Shown here: piece after piece, positions 1-9,989 of the stretch | How positions within the stretch are numbered: the stretch's first letter is position 1 | How the letters are laid out: each line of letters begins with the position of its first letter | NCBI GenBank assembly: GCA_016841825.1 | Contig: JAENYK010000002.1 | Location: 248,001-312,000 of the forward strand | Length of the DNA: 64,000 nt | Direction: 5' to 3' | DNA from: Halothermothrix sp. | Lineage (GTDB): Bacteria; Bacillota; Halanaerobiia; DY22613 | Position numbers and translations under genes: made by a program | Notes under the pieces: generated by a model | What the model saw: only the letters and a program-made list of their open reading frames with translations | Told to the model about the DNA's origin: nothing | The model's database searches: none

Positions 1-158
1 ACGCCTGGGATGCCATGACTTCAAATCGTTCGTATAGAAAAGCTTTACCCGTGAAGGCAGCTATTGAGGAGTTAGAAAAGAATAAGGGTACTCAATTTGA
101 CCCTTACATCATTAATACGCTTCAAAAAGGTTCTTTCATTCAATTGAAAAAAATTTAA
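1..158 (+). CDS. C-terminal end of an HD-GYP-type phosphodiesterase (partial)
   Basis: The open frame enters from the left edge and stops at 156-158. The 51 readable residues include AWDAMTSNRSYRKALP and a later GTQFDP, the signature of the end of HD-GYP domains (usual form YDAMTSDRPYRKA ... GTQFDP). These domains hydrolyse cyclic di-GMP in the cytoplasm, usually as the output of a signalling protein. The catalytic HD and GYP residues and any sensor domain lie outside the window, so activity cannot be judged. A hairpin terminator follows directly. It is of interest because a c-di-GMP riboswitch lies at 44.56 kb. Family assignment is fairly sure; the full architecture is unknown. Confidence 0.8.
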   Translation, partial: AWDAMTSNRSYRKALPVKAAIEELEKNKGTQFDPYIINTLQKGSFIQLKKI

Positions 159-176
159 AATTGTTATTTTTCAATG

Positions 177-205
177 AGCGTCAGTTATTTCTGACGCTTT
201 AATTT
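177..205 (+). terminator. Intrinsic terminator after the HD-GYP gene
   Basis: AGCGTCAG (177-184) pairs perfectly with CTGACGCT (191-198) over a 6-nt loop, followed by a short T-rich tail. Confidence 0.75.
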
Positions 206-508
206 ATGTTTCATGTGAATTATTAATAACTCCTGAAAAAAGGGGAGAAAAGTTTTTTTGCTTAATATGTGTAACTTCTTTCAGAAAAAGAGGTAATTTT
301 ATTAAAAGGAAGGATGGTCGATAGGTAATTTGTTCATGTTTCAGTAAAATACTATCTCAATTATTATGGAAATAGTACCTGTAATTTGTGGTAGACTTAG
401 ATGGTTAATAATAAATGCTAAAGTAATTTAGATTAATGATGAGGTATGTACTAAATACTATCAGAAAATTTGAAAAATAAAGAAAGTATAACACTAACTA
501 AAAATTAC
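206..508. other. Gene-free AT-rich spacer upstream of guaB
   Basis: No coding frame with a ribosome binding site and no strong hairpin was seen on either strand. The stretch is very AT-rich. The only recognisable signals lie downstream of it (promoter at 509 and guaB leader). Confidence 0.5.
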
Positions 509-537
509 TTGACATAGGTAAATGTGTTTGATAGACT
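509..537 (+). promoter_or_regulatory. Sigma-A-type promoter and leader of guaB
   Basis: TTGACA at 509-514 is followed after 17 nt by TAGACT at 532-537, giving a predicted leader of about 90 nt. In the leader CTGGA (550-554) can pair with TCCAG (565-569), while ATTCTATT (554-561) can pair with AATAGAAT (578-585). The two pairings exclude one another. No known purine riboswitch core is visible. Confidence 0.55.
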
Positions 538-601
538 GATAAAAAAATGCTGGATTCTATTTTGTCCAGTATTCTTGAATAGAATTTATTTACTTTGTTA
601 G

Positions 602-2089
<1,488 letters not shown>

Positions 2090-2117
2090 TTTGGCTATAT
2101 TTTATAATAATGTTTGG

Positions 2118-2156
2118 GATCAAAAAGACTGATTTAGTCCAGTCTTTTTGATCTTT
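2118..2156 (+). terminator. Intrinsic terminator of guaB
   Basis: GATCAAAAAGACT (2118-2130) pairs perfectly with AGTCTTTTTGATC (2141-2153) over a 10-nt loop. Confidence 0.85.
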
Positions 2157-2553
2157 CGGGGATATTTTTGCAGATAAATTTTTGAAAAATGCTGAGTTGC
2201 TGCCGGATCATTCCCCGAGAATCTGATGTAGTAGTTTGCTCTTTGAATGCAAAATTTAAAAAAATTATACCACTTTTTTAAAAAACGCACATACTATAAC
2301 AAATATAATTAAATATGCATCAACTATGTGAATATTATCTCTTGAGATAATTAAAAATATTATAAAATTAGCCCATTTTTTTATTTAAAAAAGTAAATTA
2401 ATGGTATATTTATTGAAAAATAAATGTAAAAATTAATTTTCGTAAATAATAATGTGAAATAAATAACTATGAAGGAAAAACGAAAATTACAGAGAATTTT
2501 TTATATTCATAGGCTTAAAAGATTATGGAGAAGAACAGGGAGCGATTTTAATT
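2157..2553. other. Gene-free AT-rich spacer upstream of the lactate regulator
   Basis: No plausible gene is present on either strand. The section from about 2260 to 2480 is almost pure A and T. It presumably holds the promoter of the regulator gene at 2554, but I could not single out a convincing -35/-10 pair. Confidence 0.45.
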
Positions 2554-3252
2554 ATGAAATTCAATCCAATTAAAGATAAAAAAGTTTATGAACAGATTAT
2601 AGATCAGATTAAAGATATGATTTATGAAGGTGAACTCAAGAAAGGTGACAAACTTCCTTCTGAAAGAACCTTGACTGATGATTTAAAGGTCAGTCGAGCA
2701 TCTATTAGAGAAGCTTTTAGTGCTCTGGAGATGATTGGTCTAATTGAAAGTCGGCATGGTGAAGGAACTTTTATCAAAGAGAACACTGATGAGAATTTTT
2801 TAAAGCCTTTATCTCTCCTCTTTATGTTAGAAGAAGATGTGGAAAAAGAGTTGATCGAGTTACGCAAGATGATAGAGATCACTGGTGCCAGGTTTGCTGC
2901 AATGCGTGCTACAGAAGAAAATTTAACAGAGATGAGTAAATACGTTCAATTAATGGAAGAGAGTCGTGGTAATGCAGTGCTTAGTCGTGAAGCGGACAAA
3001 GGGTTTCATTATGCTCTCGCTAAAGCTACTGGTAACCACCTGGTCTATAAACTGCTTAATTCAATATCTGAAGTTATTGATATTTATTTGGCGCGCGCCA
3101 TGCAGCGAATTGTTCAAGATGAAGAGAAGACCAGAGATTTAATCTCTCAGCACAAAGAGATTTATAAGACCATTCGTAATAGAGATGCCTCAGAGGCACA
3201 GAGAGTTATGGAGAAACATCTAACCTGGTCTGAAGATTTGTTAGAGTTATAA
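2554..3252 (+). CDS. FadR-subfamily GntR transcription regulator of the lactate locus
   Basis: The product has 232 residues. The N-terminal GntR winged helix (residues 8-75) contains KGDKLPSERTLTDDLKVSRASIREAFSALEMIGLIESRHGEGTF, cited here in part: PSERTL and VSRASIREA are the family hallmarks. An all-helical FCD ligand domain follows (about 90-225) with D/H residues that bind metal in this subfamily (EADKGFHYALAKATGN). LldR, PdhR and FadR belong here and sense lactate, pyruvate or acyl-CoA. Its position in front of a lactate permease and a complete lactate oxidation set suggests a lactate-sensing regulator, comparable with LctA/LldR. GGTC/GACC inverted repeats of the kind this family binds lie at 3270-3288 and 5124-5134. 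The ligand is inferred from context, not from the sequence. Confidence 0.88.
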   Translation: MKFNPIKDKKVYEQIIDQIKDMIYEGELKKGDKLPSERTLTDDLKVSRASIREAFSALEMIGLIESRHGEGTFIKENTDENFLKPLSLLFMLEEDVEKELIELRKMIEITGARFAAMRATEENLTEMSKYVQLMEESRGNAVLSREADKGFHYALAKATGNHLVYKLLNSISEVIDIYLARAMQRIVQDEEKTRDLISQHKEIYKTIRNRDASEAQRVMEKHLTWSEDLLEL

Positions 3253-3269
3253 CTTTTTTTATAAACAAC

Positions 3270-3288
3270 TGGTCAGTCCACCTGACCA
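3270..3288. promoter_or_regulatory. Putative operator for the FadR/LldR-type regulator (permease side)
   Basis: TGGTCAG (3270-3276) and CTGACCA (3282-3288) form a perfect inverted repeat with a 5-nt spacer, with a further GACCA at about 3292. FadR-subfamily regulators bind sites of the TGGT-N3-ACCA type. The same half-site recurs upstream of etfB at 5124-5134. Confidence 0.5.
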
Positions 3289-3330
3289 CCCGACCATGCG
3301 CAAGGGAAATTATCATTAGGAGGTGTGAGT

Positions 3331-3344
3331 AACGTTTAAACGTT
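3331..3344. repeat. 14-bp perfect palindrome upstream of the lactate permease
   Basis: AACGTTTAAACGTT is a perfect palindrome about 60 bases before the permease start. It could be a second operator or an mRNA feature. I do not recognise the binding protein. Confidence 0.4.
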
Positions 3345-3401
3345 CCAGAAAAAATGAACACTAGATGAACCAGGATAACAACTAAATGAGGAGGAAGAAG
3401 A

Positions 3402-5057
3402 ATGAGTAATCTTGCAATTCAAGCATTGTTAGCAAGTGTTCCAATTATTATTGTCGGGATTCTGATGGTGGGTTTTGTCTGGCCATCTAAAAAAGCTATG
3501 CCTTTGGGATATTTGAGTGCATTAATTATTGGTCTTCTGGCCTGGAAGATGCCTTTTAAATGGGTGATAGCTTCTACTTTAAGCGGTGTAATGACTACAG
3601 TGAATATTCTTCTAATCGTTTTCGGGGCGATCTTAATTCTGAAAATTCTGCAATCCGGTGGCGCGGTAGACACTATAGGTGCTAGTCTGACAGGTGTCAC
3701 AAAAGACCGACGAGTACAGGTCTTACTGGTAGGTTGGTTACTGGTCACTTTTTTTGAAGGTGCAGCAGGATTTGGTACTCCGGCAGCAGTGGCAGCACCA
3801 TTGCTGGTAGGATTAGGATTCCCACCTCTGGTATCTGTAATTATTGCTCTGTTGGCTGACAGTACTCCTGTTAGTTTTGGTGCTGTAGGTATTCCAATCT
3901 GGGGTGGTTTTGCTGCATTGGAAAGTGTAGCACAAAGTGGAGGTACTTTTCAACAGTTTCTGGTGAGTATTGGTTTTTATACAGCAGTGATTCATGGCAT
4001 AATTGGAACTTTTGTTCCTTTATTTGCGGTTATGCTGATGACAAAAATTACCAGAGGCTCTTTTAGAGATGGTTTTAAGGTCTGGCCAGTTGCTGTTTTT
4101 GCTGGTGCTGCCTTTACTATTCCTTTTATGTTGATTTCAGCCTTTGTCGGTCCAGAACTTCCATCTCTCTTAGGTTCTTTAATCGCCATTCCGATTGTAG
4201 TATTTGTAATTTCTAAAGGTTGGCTCAATCCAAAAGATGAATGGTCTTTGCCGGCGAGGAAAGACTGGCCTGCTGAATGGGTGGGTTCTGTAGAACCTGG
4301 CGATGGTCAGGTAGAACTAAAGATGTCTATTTTTAAAGCATGGTTACCATATATCTTGATTGGTCTGATTCTCTTAATCAGTAGATTAGAATTCTTTGGT
4401 GTAGCTCCGATTTTGAAATCTTTTGTGATTAAATGGTCCAATATTTTGGGGACTAATTTGTCTAATAGTTTGGAACCTTTCTATAATCCTGGAATCTTTC
4501 CATTTATCTTTATTGCTTTATTGATGCCATTATTTTTCGGTATGGATAAAAAACAGGTGAAAACTGCGTGGAGGGATACCTTTAAAGCGGTTACACCGGC
4601 AGCCATTGCCCTGGTTTTCACTCTGGGTATGGTACGAATAATGATGGATTCCGGTTTAGCTGTTAATGGCGATTCAATGTTGATTGTTCTGGCAAAGGCA
4701 GCTTCCAGTATAGTCGGTCAAGCATGGTTATTCTTTGCACCATTTGTAGGCATTTTAGGTGCGTTTATCTCTGGTAGTAACACGGTTTCTGACATAATGT
4801 TTGGCAATTTCCAGTTTGCAACTGCGGTCCAGGTGGGAACTTCTAAAACCATGGCTCTGGCACTACAAGCTATTGGCGGCGCGGCAGGTAATATGATCTG
4901 TGTGCATAATGTAGTGGCAGCCTGTGCTACTGTAGGAATTGTGGGTAAAGAAGGTCTGGTTATTCGAAAGAATCTTATACCAGCACTGCTCTACGGGCTA
5001 TTGGCAGGAATTATCGGCTGGATTATTGTTAGTGTATTTCAGATAGGGTTGTACTAA
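3402..5057 (+). CDS. lctP: L-lactate permease (LctP family)
   Basis: This 551-residue integral membrane protein has the length and hydrophobic profile of LctP/LldP lactate permeases (about 12-14 membrane segments), which take up lactate with protons. Family hallmarks seen are [24 protein letters not shown], cited in part ([11 protein letters not shown]), the [15 protein letters not shown] stretch, and [12 protein letters not shown] with [18 protein letters not shown] near the C-terminus. A strong GGAGG lies 8-12 bases before the ATG. The regulator gene precedes it and the EtfBA-dehydrogenase genes follow after a gap containing a hairpin and a new promoter. It should supply lactate to the oxidation complex encoded downstream. 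Confidence 0.93.
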   Translation: MSNLAIQALLASVPIIIVGILMVGFVWPSKKAMPLGYLSALIIGLLAWKMPFKWVIASTLSGVMTTVNILLIVFGAILILKILQSGGAVDTIGASLTGVTKDRRVQVLLVGWLLVTFFEGAAGFGTPAAVAAPLLVGLGFPPLVSVIIALLADSTPVSFGAVGIPIWGGFAALESVAQSGGTFQQFLVSIGFYTAVIHGIIGTFVPLFAVMLMTKITRGSFRDGFKVWPVAVFAGAAFTIPFMLISAFVGPELPSLLGSLIAIPIVVFVISKGWLNPKDEWSLPARKDWPAEWVGSVEPGDGQVELKMSIFKAWLPYILIGLILLISRLEFFGVAPILKSFVIKWSNILGTNLSNSLEPFYNPGIFPFIFIALLMPLFFGMDKKQVKTAWRDTFKAVTPAAIALVFTLGMVRIMMDSGLAVNGDSMLIVLAKAASSIVGQAWLFFAPFVGILGAFISGSNTVSDIMFGNFQFATAVQVGTSKTMALALQAIGGAAGNMICVHNVVAACATVGIVGKEGLVIRKNLIPALLYGLLAGIIGWIIVSVFQIGLY

Positions 5058-5071
5058 GATAAGTATTCATA

Positions 5072-5096
5072 ACTCCCCTCCAGATTGGGGGGGAGT
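5072..5096 (+). other. GC-rich hairpin after lctP (not a classic terminator)
   Basis: ACTCCCC at 5072-5078 can pair with GGGGAGT ending at 5096. No T-run follows, so it may partly terminate, stabilise the 3' end or set differential expression between permease and etf genes. Confidence 0.45.
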
Positions 5097-5123
5097 CACT
5101 AAGATGTTATGAAGACAAGTAAC

Positions 5124-5172
5124 AGGTCAGACCATTAGGTTATTTGACAAAGCAAATGTTGTAATATGGGAT
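5124..5172 (+). promoter_or_regulatory. Putative operator plus promoter of the etfBA-ldh operon
   Basis: AGGTCAGACCA (5124-5134) contains the perfect palindrome GGTC-A-GACC and matches FadR/LldR-type operators. It sits just upstream of a consensus -35 TTGACA (5144-5149). The -10 at 17-nt spacing is poor (TGGGAT, 5167-5172), which would fit a promoter that needs activation or is tightly regulated. Confidence 0.5.
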
Positions 5173-5232
5173 GAATTGTACTAAATTTTAAAAAATAATA
5201 ATATTAAAAAAAATTAAAATGAGGTGAACGCC

Positions 5233-6021
5233 TTGGATATTTTAGTATGTATTAAACAAGTTCCTGAGACAAATGAGGTAGAAGTAGATGAGAAAACCGG
5301 AGTGCTGAAACGTGATGGAATTGATTCAAAGATGAATCCTTATGATTTATACGCGATTGAGACAGCATTACAACTAAAAGAAGAGCAGGGAGGTAGGGTG
5401 ACTGTCCTTACCATGGGTCCCCCACAGGCAGAAGAGATTATTAGAGAAGGCTTTATGATGGGAGCAGATGCGGGATATATTCTTTCAGATCGCAGATTTG
5501 CCGGTGCAGACACGCTGGCCACCGGTTATACATTGGCATCTGGAGTCAAAAAGATTGGCGAGTTTGATCTGCTAATATGCGGCATGCAGACGACTGATGG
5601 TGATACAGCACAGGTTGGGCCTGCAATTGCAGAGATTTTGCAGATTCCCCATGTTGCTTATGTGAATAAGATAGAAGGTGTTACAGAGACAAATCTCACT
5701 GTGCAGAAAGATATGGCTGATTCGATTGAACGGGTTGAAGTGTCTTTTCCGGCATTGATTACTGTAACCAAAGAGGTTAACCAGCCGCGCTTACCATCCT
5801 TTAAACGGAAGCTGGAGACCAGAGATTGGGAGATAAAGATGCTCACTTTAGATGATTTTGCAGATAGAAAAGAAGAGCATTATGGGCTAAAAGGTTCACC
5901 GACTCAGGTTGAGAGAATCTTTCCACCTGAATCTAACGTAGAGAAGACTACCTGGGAAGGTTCAGGTGAAGAATTGGCTGGCCTTATTTACAACAAGCTG
6001 AAGGAGATGAAATTCGTATGA
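5233..6021 (+). CDS. etfB: Electron transfer flavoprotein beta subunit (lactate dehydrogenase-associated)
   Basis: This 262-residue protein begins [12 protein letters not shown] and shows [26 protein letters not shown] and [26 protein letters not shown], cited in part (ADTLATG), all typical EtfB. EtfB binds one flavin and, in bifurcating complexes, NAD. I place the start at TTG 5233 because GAGGTG lies six bases upstream. The in-frame GTG at 5224 overlaps that ribosome binding site and has none of its own. Its stop overlaps the etfA start (ATGA), so the two subunits are translationally coupled. It matches LctB of the lactate dehydrogenase/Etf complex by context. Confidence 0.93.
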   Translation: MDILVCIKQVPETNEVEVDEKTGVLKRDGIDSKMNPYDLYAIETALQLKEEQGGRVTVLTMGPPQAEEIIREGFMMGADAGYILSDRRFAGADTLATGYTLASGVKKIGEFDLLICGMQTTDGDTAQVGPAIAEILQIPHVAYVNKIEGVTETNLTVQKDMADSIERVEVSFPALITVTKEVNQPRLPSFKRKLETRDWEIKMLTLDDFADRKEEHYGLKGSPTQVERIFPPESNVEKTTWEGSGEELAGLIYNKLKEMKFV

Positions 6022-7217
6022 GTCTGTTAAGTGTAGATTATATCAAATGTAACTTATGTCAGAAATGTGTGGAGGCCTGTCCTTTTGCAGCTATTGATGT
6101 TATAGATGATAAGATTGAATTTAATGAAGCCTGTAAAGTCTGTAAAATCTGTATCAAACAGTGTCCAGAAGGAGCTATCTCCCTGGCTGAGACTAACCAA
6201 AAATCTGTTAATAAAGATGAATATACAGGAGTGCTGGTATTTGCAGAACAGGTTGAAGGAGAAGTACATCCAGTAACCTATGAATTGATTGGTAAGGGTA
6301 AAGAACTGGCTGATAAGTTGGGTCAAGATGTGAATGCGGTTCTAATTGGTCATGGTTTTGATAAACAGGCTGAAAATATTCTGGGCTATGGTGTGAATAA
6401 TGTATATGTTTACGATCAACCTGAATTAGCTCATTATCGGGTTGAACCTTACGCAGCAGTTCTGGAAGATTGTATTCAGAAGTTTAAGCCAACCATTATT
6501 CTGGTGGGTGCGACTTCTATTGGACGTTCGCTGGCTCCCAGAATCTCTACCCGGTTTAAAACAGGCCTTACTGCTGATTGTACGGTTCTGGATGTTAAAG
6601 AGAATACCGATCTGATTCAAATTAGACCTGCTTTCGGTGGTAATATTATGGCTCAGATAATAACTCCTAAACATCGACCGCAGATGGCTACAGTCCGTTA
6701 TAAGGTAATGACTGCACCTGCTGAAGTAGAGAATCCAACCGGTAAGATTGTCATTTGCTCAGTTGATGGTAGTAAATTATCAAGTGGAGTTTCGGTGCTG
6801 CAGGTGACGAAAAAACCGCAGGTAGACAGTATTGTTGACGCTGATGTGATTATTGCTGCCGGGCGCGGTGTTAGAGAAGAAAAAGATATGAAAATGCTGT
6901 TTGAGTTGGCTGAACTGTTAAATGGTAAGCTAGCAGTAACCAGACCATTGATTGAAAATGGTTGGGGGAGTTATCATCAACAGATCGGTTTATCTGGGAG
7001 AAGCGTGCGTCCCAAGTTGATTATTACTGTTGGAATCTCTGGTTCTGTACAGTTTGTTGCCGGCATGAAGAATGCAGAATGTATCTTTGCCATTAATAGT
7101 GATCCAACTGCCAGTATCTTCAATGTTGCACATTATGGTATCGTTGGTGATCTGTATGAAGTGTTACCTCGCCTAATTGAGCAGGTGAAGGAAGGGGGAA
7201 CTATCGATGCATTATAA
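6018..7217 (+). CDS. etfA: Electron transfer flavoprotein alpha subunit with N-terminal two-cluster ferredoxin domain
   Basis: Of 399 residues, the first 60 form an added 2[4Fe-4S] ferredoxin domain with cysteine sets [12 protein letters not shown] and [12 protein letters not shown]. The remaining part is EtfA: an N-terminal alpha/beta domain ([23 protein letters not shown]) and a C-terminal FAD domain with [20 protein letters not shown] and [23 protein letters not shown], each cited in part. Such ferredoxin-fused EtfA proteins are known from anaerobic lactate dehydrogenase/Etf complexes, where electrons pass to or from ferredoxin. Overlap with etfB (4 bp) and with the dehydrogenase gene (11 bp) indicates one stoichiometric complex. 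Confurcation is inferred from the family, not shown here. Confidence 0.94.
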   Translation: MSLLSVDYIKCNLCQKCVEACPFAAIDVIDDKIEFNEACKVCKICIKQCPEGAISLAETNQKSVNKDEYTGVLVFAEQVEGEVHPVTYELIGKGKELADKLGQDVNAVLIGHGFDKQAENILGYGVNNVYVYDQPELAHYRVEPYAAVLEDCIQKFKPTIILVGATSIGRSLAPRISTRFKTGLTADCTVLDVKENTDLIQIRPAFGGNIMAQIITPKHRPQMATVRYKVMTAPAEVENPTGKIVICSVDGSKLSSGVSVLQVTKKPQVDSIVDADVIIAAGRGVREEKDMKMLFELAELLNGKLAVTRPLIENGWGSYHQQIGLSGRSVRPKLIITVGISGSVQFVAGMKNAECIFAINSDPTASIFNVAHYGIVGDLYEVLPRLIEQVKEGGTIDAL

Positions 7218-8598
7218 AAAACTGACTCAGGCTGATATTGACCATTTAAAAAGTATTTTGAGTTCGGAAAGAGTTTATGTTGGAGATCAGATTTTAGAAG
7301 ATTATGCTCATGATGAGCTTGCAGAAATAAAGGTTTTTCCGGATGTAGTTCTCGAACCTGAGACCACTGAAGAAGTAGCTAATATTATGAAATTTGCCAG
7401 TGAGCACCATATTCCTGTAACCCCTCGTGGTTCGGGCACTGGTCTTTGTGGTGCTGCTGTTCCAAAGGAGGGAGGTATTCTTCTGATAACGACCCGGATG
7501 AATAAAGTATTTGAAATTGATGAAGAGAACCTGATGGCTGTGGTTCAACCGGGGGTAATTCTGTTAAACTTTATTGAGACTGTCACCAAACTCGGTCTGA
7601 TGTATCCACCTGATCCGGGGGAAAAAAGTGCTACTCTTGGCGGTAATGTGATGACTAATGCTGGTGGAATGAGGGCTGTTCAATATGGTGTTACCAGGGA
7701 TTATGTTGAGGGTATGGAAGTAGTATTACCAGATGGTGAAGTGATTGAACTGGGAGGTAAGGTTGTTAAAAATAGTTCCGGGTATAGTCTAAAAGATTTG
7801 ATTATCGGCTCTGAGGGTACACTGGGCATTATTACTAAACTGACTCTTCGCCTTGTGCCAATGCCCAAAAAACAGGTTAGTCTGCTAATCCCATATGCCA
7901 GTCTGGATGATGCTATTGATACTGTACCAAAGATTATTAATGCTAAACTGGTTCCAACAGCCATTGAATTTATGGAAAGAGACGTTATCAATGCAGCTAC
8001 TGAGTATCTGGGTAAAGTATTTCCTGACTCTTCGGCACCGGCCTATCTGTTATTAACTTTCTACGGTAATAGTAAGTCTGAGTTAGAAGAGGTTTATGAG
8101 CAGGCAGCACAGGTGTGTTTACAAAACAAAGCTTTTGACGTATTGATTGCCAATACAAAAGAACGTCAGGATTCTATCTGGGAGACCAGGGGTACTTTTC
8201 TGGAAGCTTTAAAAGCAATGAGTCATTTAGAAGAGTGTGATGTAGTAGTTCCCCGGAATAAGGTCGCAGAATTTGTTAAGTTTACTGATGGTTTGGAAGA
8301 AAAGTATGATATTCGGATTCGTAGTTTTGGTCATGCGGGTGATGGTAACTTGCACATCTATATTTTGAAAGATGAGCTGGTTGAAGAGATCTGGCAAACA
8401 AAACGTCTGGCAGTAATGGATGAGATGTATCAGAGAGCTAAAGAATTAAAAGGTCAGGTATCCGGAGAACATGGAATTGGTACCGCTAAAAAGCCTTATC
8501 TTCATGATTCTTTAGGATTGATTCAGATAGAATTGATGCGAAAGATTAAAGCTAGTTTTGATCCTTTGAATATTTTGAACCCGGGTAAGGTAGTTTAA
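7207..8598 (+). CDS. FAD-linked lactate dehydrogenase (GlcD/LctD-like)
   Basis: This 463-residue cytoplasmic flavoprotein has a PCMH-type FAD domain at about residues 35-215 (TPRGSGTGLCGAAVP, GEKSATLGGNVMTNAGGMRA in part, GSEGTLGIIT) and a C-terminal FAD-oxidase domain at about 215-460. The latter shows RSFGHAGDGNLHI and QVSGEHGIGTAKK, the metal- and substrate-binding motifs of D-lactate dehydrogenase and glycolate oxidase GlcD. It starts inside etfA (11-bp overlap) with AGGAAGGGGG upstream. In this context it is the lactate-oxidising subunit that passes electrons to EtfAB. The specificity could also be glycolate or another 2-hydroxy acid, but the permease and racemase neighbours favour lactate. 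Confidence 0.9.
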   Translation: MHYKKLTQADIDHLKSILSSERVYVGDQILEDYAHDELAEIKVFPDVVLEPETTEEVANIMKFASEHHIPVTPRGSGTGLCGAAVPKEGGILLITTRMNKVFEIDEENLMAVVQPGVILLNFIETVTKLGLMYPPDPGEKSATLGGNVMTNAGGMRAVQYGVTRDYVEGMEVVLPDGEVIELGGKVVKNSSGYSLKDLIIGSEGTLGIITKLTLRLVPMPKKQVSLLIPYASLDDAIDTVPKIINAKLVPTAIEFMERDVINAATEYLGKVFPDSSAPAYLLLTFYGNSKSELEEVYEQAAQVCLQNKAFDVLIANTKERQDSIWETRGTFLEALKAMSHLEECDVVVPRNKVAEFVKFTDGLEEKYDIRIRSFGHAGDGNLHIYILKDELVEEIWQTKRLAVMDEMYQRAKELKGQVSGEHGIGTAKKPYLHDSLGLIQIELMRKIKASFDPLNILNPGKVV

Positions 8599-8602
8599 AA
8601 GA

Positions 8603-8632
8603 AAAAGGGGGCGTGAATTCGCCCTCTTTTGG
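8603..8632 (+). terminator. Hairpin terminator between the dehydrogenase and larA
   Basis: AAAAGGGGGCG (8603-8613) pairs with CGCCCTCTTTT (8620-8630) with one G-T wobble. The T-run lies in the 3' arm, so it may attenuate rather than fully stop transcription into larA. Confidence 0.7.
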
Positions 8633-8661
8633 TCCTAATTAAAATCGGGGAGGAGTAAATA

Positions 8662-9936
8662 ATGGCAGAGATTAGAATTCCTTATGGTCGCGGCTTGATT
8701 AGGTTAAAGCTGCCAGAGGAAAAGGTTCAGGCTATCCTGGAATCAAAGGCACATCATTATAAGCCTGAGAATTCCGAAGAAGAGCTAGTAGAACTGGCCC
8801 TGGATAATCCTATTGGTAGTCAGAAGTTAGAGGAGTTGGTTAAAGGTAAGAACAAAGTTGTAATTATTACCAGCGACCACACTCGACCTGTTCCCAGTAA
8901 GGTAACAATGCCGATTCTTTTAAGGCGGCTCCGAAAAGGTAATCCAGATGTGGATATTACCATTTTGATCGCTACCGGTTATCATCGTGAGACGTCTATT
9001 GAAGAGATGATTGATAAATTTGGGGCTGAGGTGGTGGAGAATGAGAAGTTTGTTAACCATTTTAGTCGTCAAGAAGAGGATCAGATCTTGTTTGGTACGT
9101 TACCCTCTGGAGGTGAGTTCTGGATAAATCGGTTAGCAGTAGAGGCGGATTTACTAATAGCAGAAGGTTTTATTGAGCCACATTTCTTTGCTGGATTTTC
9201 TGGTGGCCGCAAAAGCATATTGCCGGGAGTTGCCGGGGCGAAAACTATTCTTGCGAACCACTGTTCCGAGTTTATCGCCAGTGACTATGCGAGAACTGGG
9301 ATCCTGGAGAATAATCCTATACATCAGGATATGCTTTATGCCGCCGAAAAAGCAAACCTGGCATTTATTTTAAATGTGGTTATTGATGCGAAAAAGAAGG
9401 TTGTTAAGGCCTTTGCAGGTCATTATAATGAAGCACATATTAAAGGGACTGAGTTTGTCAAAGAATTGGCCGGAGTGAGAGCTGTTCCCGCTGATATTGT
9501 GATTACTTCTAACGGTGGATATCCTCTGGATCAGAACATTTATCAGACTGTTAAAGGAATGACAGCTGCTGAAGCTAGCATCAAAGAAGACGGGGTAATC
9601 ATAATTGTATCTGCATGTAGTGATGGCCATGGTGGTGAATCTTTTTACCGGGCTTTGGCTGAAGTTGATGACCCACGGGAATGGACAGAGAAAGTATTAC
9701 AGATTCCCCGGGATAAGACTTTACCAGATCAGTGGGAATCACAAATTCTAGCACGGATATTAGAAAAACACGAAGTTATTTTGGTAACTGATCAATGTGC
9801 CCGACAGATGATTACAAATATGCATATGCGTCACGCATCTAATATTGAAGAAGCTTTGCAACTGGCAGAGCAAATTACAGGTGTAGATGCTACAATTACG
9901 GTAATTCCAGATGGGGTTTCAGTAATAGTTGAGTAA
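8662..9936 (+). CDS. larA: LarA-family nickel-dependent lactate racemase
   Basis: This 424-residue cytoplasmic protein has the hallmarks of LarA: SDHTRPVPSK, ATGYHRETSIEEM and EPHFFAGFSGGRKSILPGV. The last includes the lysine (GGRK) to which the nickel-pincer nucleotide cofactor is attached in Lactiplantibacillus LarA, and histidines at the positions expected for metal and catalysis (YHR, EPHFF, NH in ILANHCSEF). It interconverts D- and L-lactate, so that both isomers taken up by the permease can be oxidised. The cofactor-making genes larB, larC and larE are not in this window. Some LarA homologues act on other 2-hydroxy acids; the locus context supports lactate. AGGAG lies 8 bases before the ATG. 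Confidence 0.88.
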   Translation: MAEIRIPYGRGLIRLKLPEEKVQAILESKAHHYKPENSEEELVELALDNPIGSQKLEELVKGKNKVVIITSDHTRPVPSKVTMPILLRRLRKGNPDVDITILIATGYHRETSIEEMIDKFGAEVVENEKFVNHFSRQEEDQILFGTLPSGGEFWINRLAVEADLLIAEGFIEPHFFAGFSGGRKSILPGVAGAKTILANHCSEFIASDYARTGILENNPIHQDMLYAAEKANLAFILNVVIDAKKKVVKAFAGHYNEAHIKGTEFVKELAGVRAVPADIVITSNGGYPLDQNIYQTVKGMTAAEASIKEDGVIIIVSACSDGHGGESFYRALAEVDDPREWTEKVLQIPRDKTLPDQWESQILARILEKHEVILVTDQCARQMITNMHMRHASNIEEALQLAEQITGVDATITVIPDGVSVIVE

Positions 9937-9941
9937 TCAGT

Positions 9942-9978
9942 GATAGACCTTGCTGACAAAGAGCAAGGTCTATCGGTT
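9942..9978. terminator. Bidirectional terminator between larA and the convergent gene
   Basis: GATAGACCTTGCT (9942-9954) pairs perfectly with AGCAAGGTCTATC (9962-9974) over a 7-nt loop. It sits between two convergent genes. Confidence 0.8.
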
Positions 9979-9989
9979 ATTCAAGAAAT

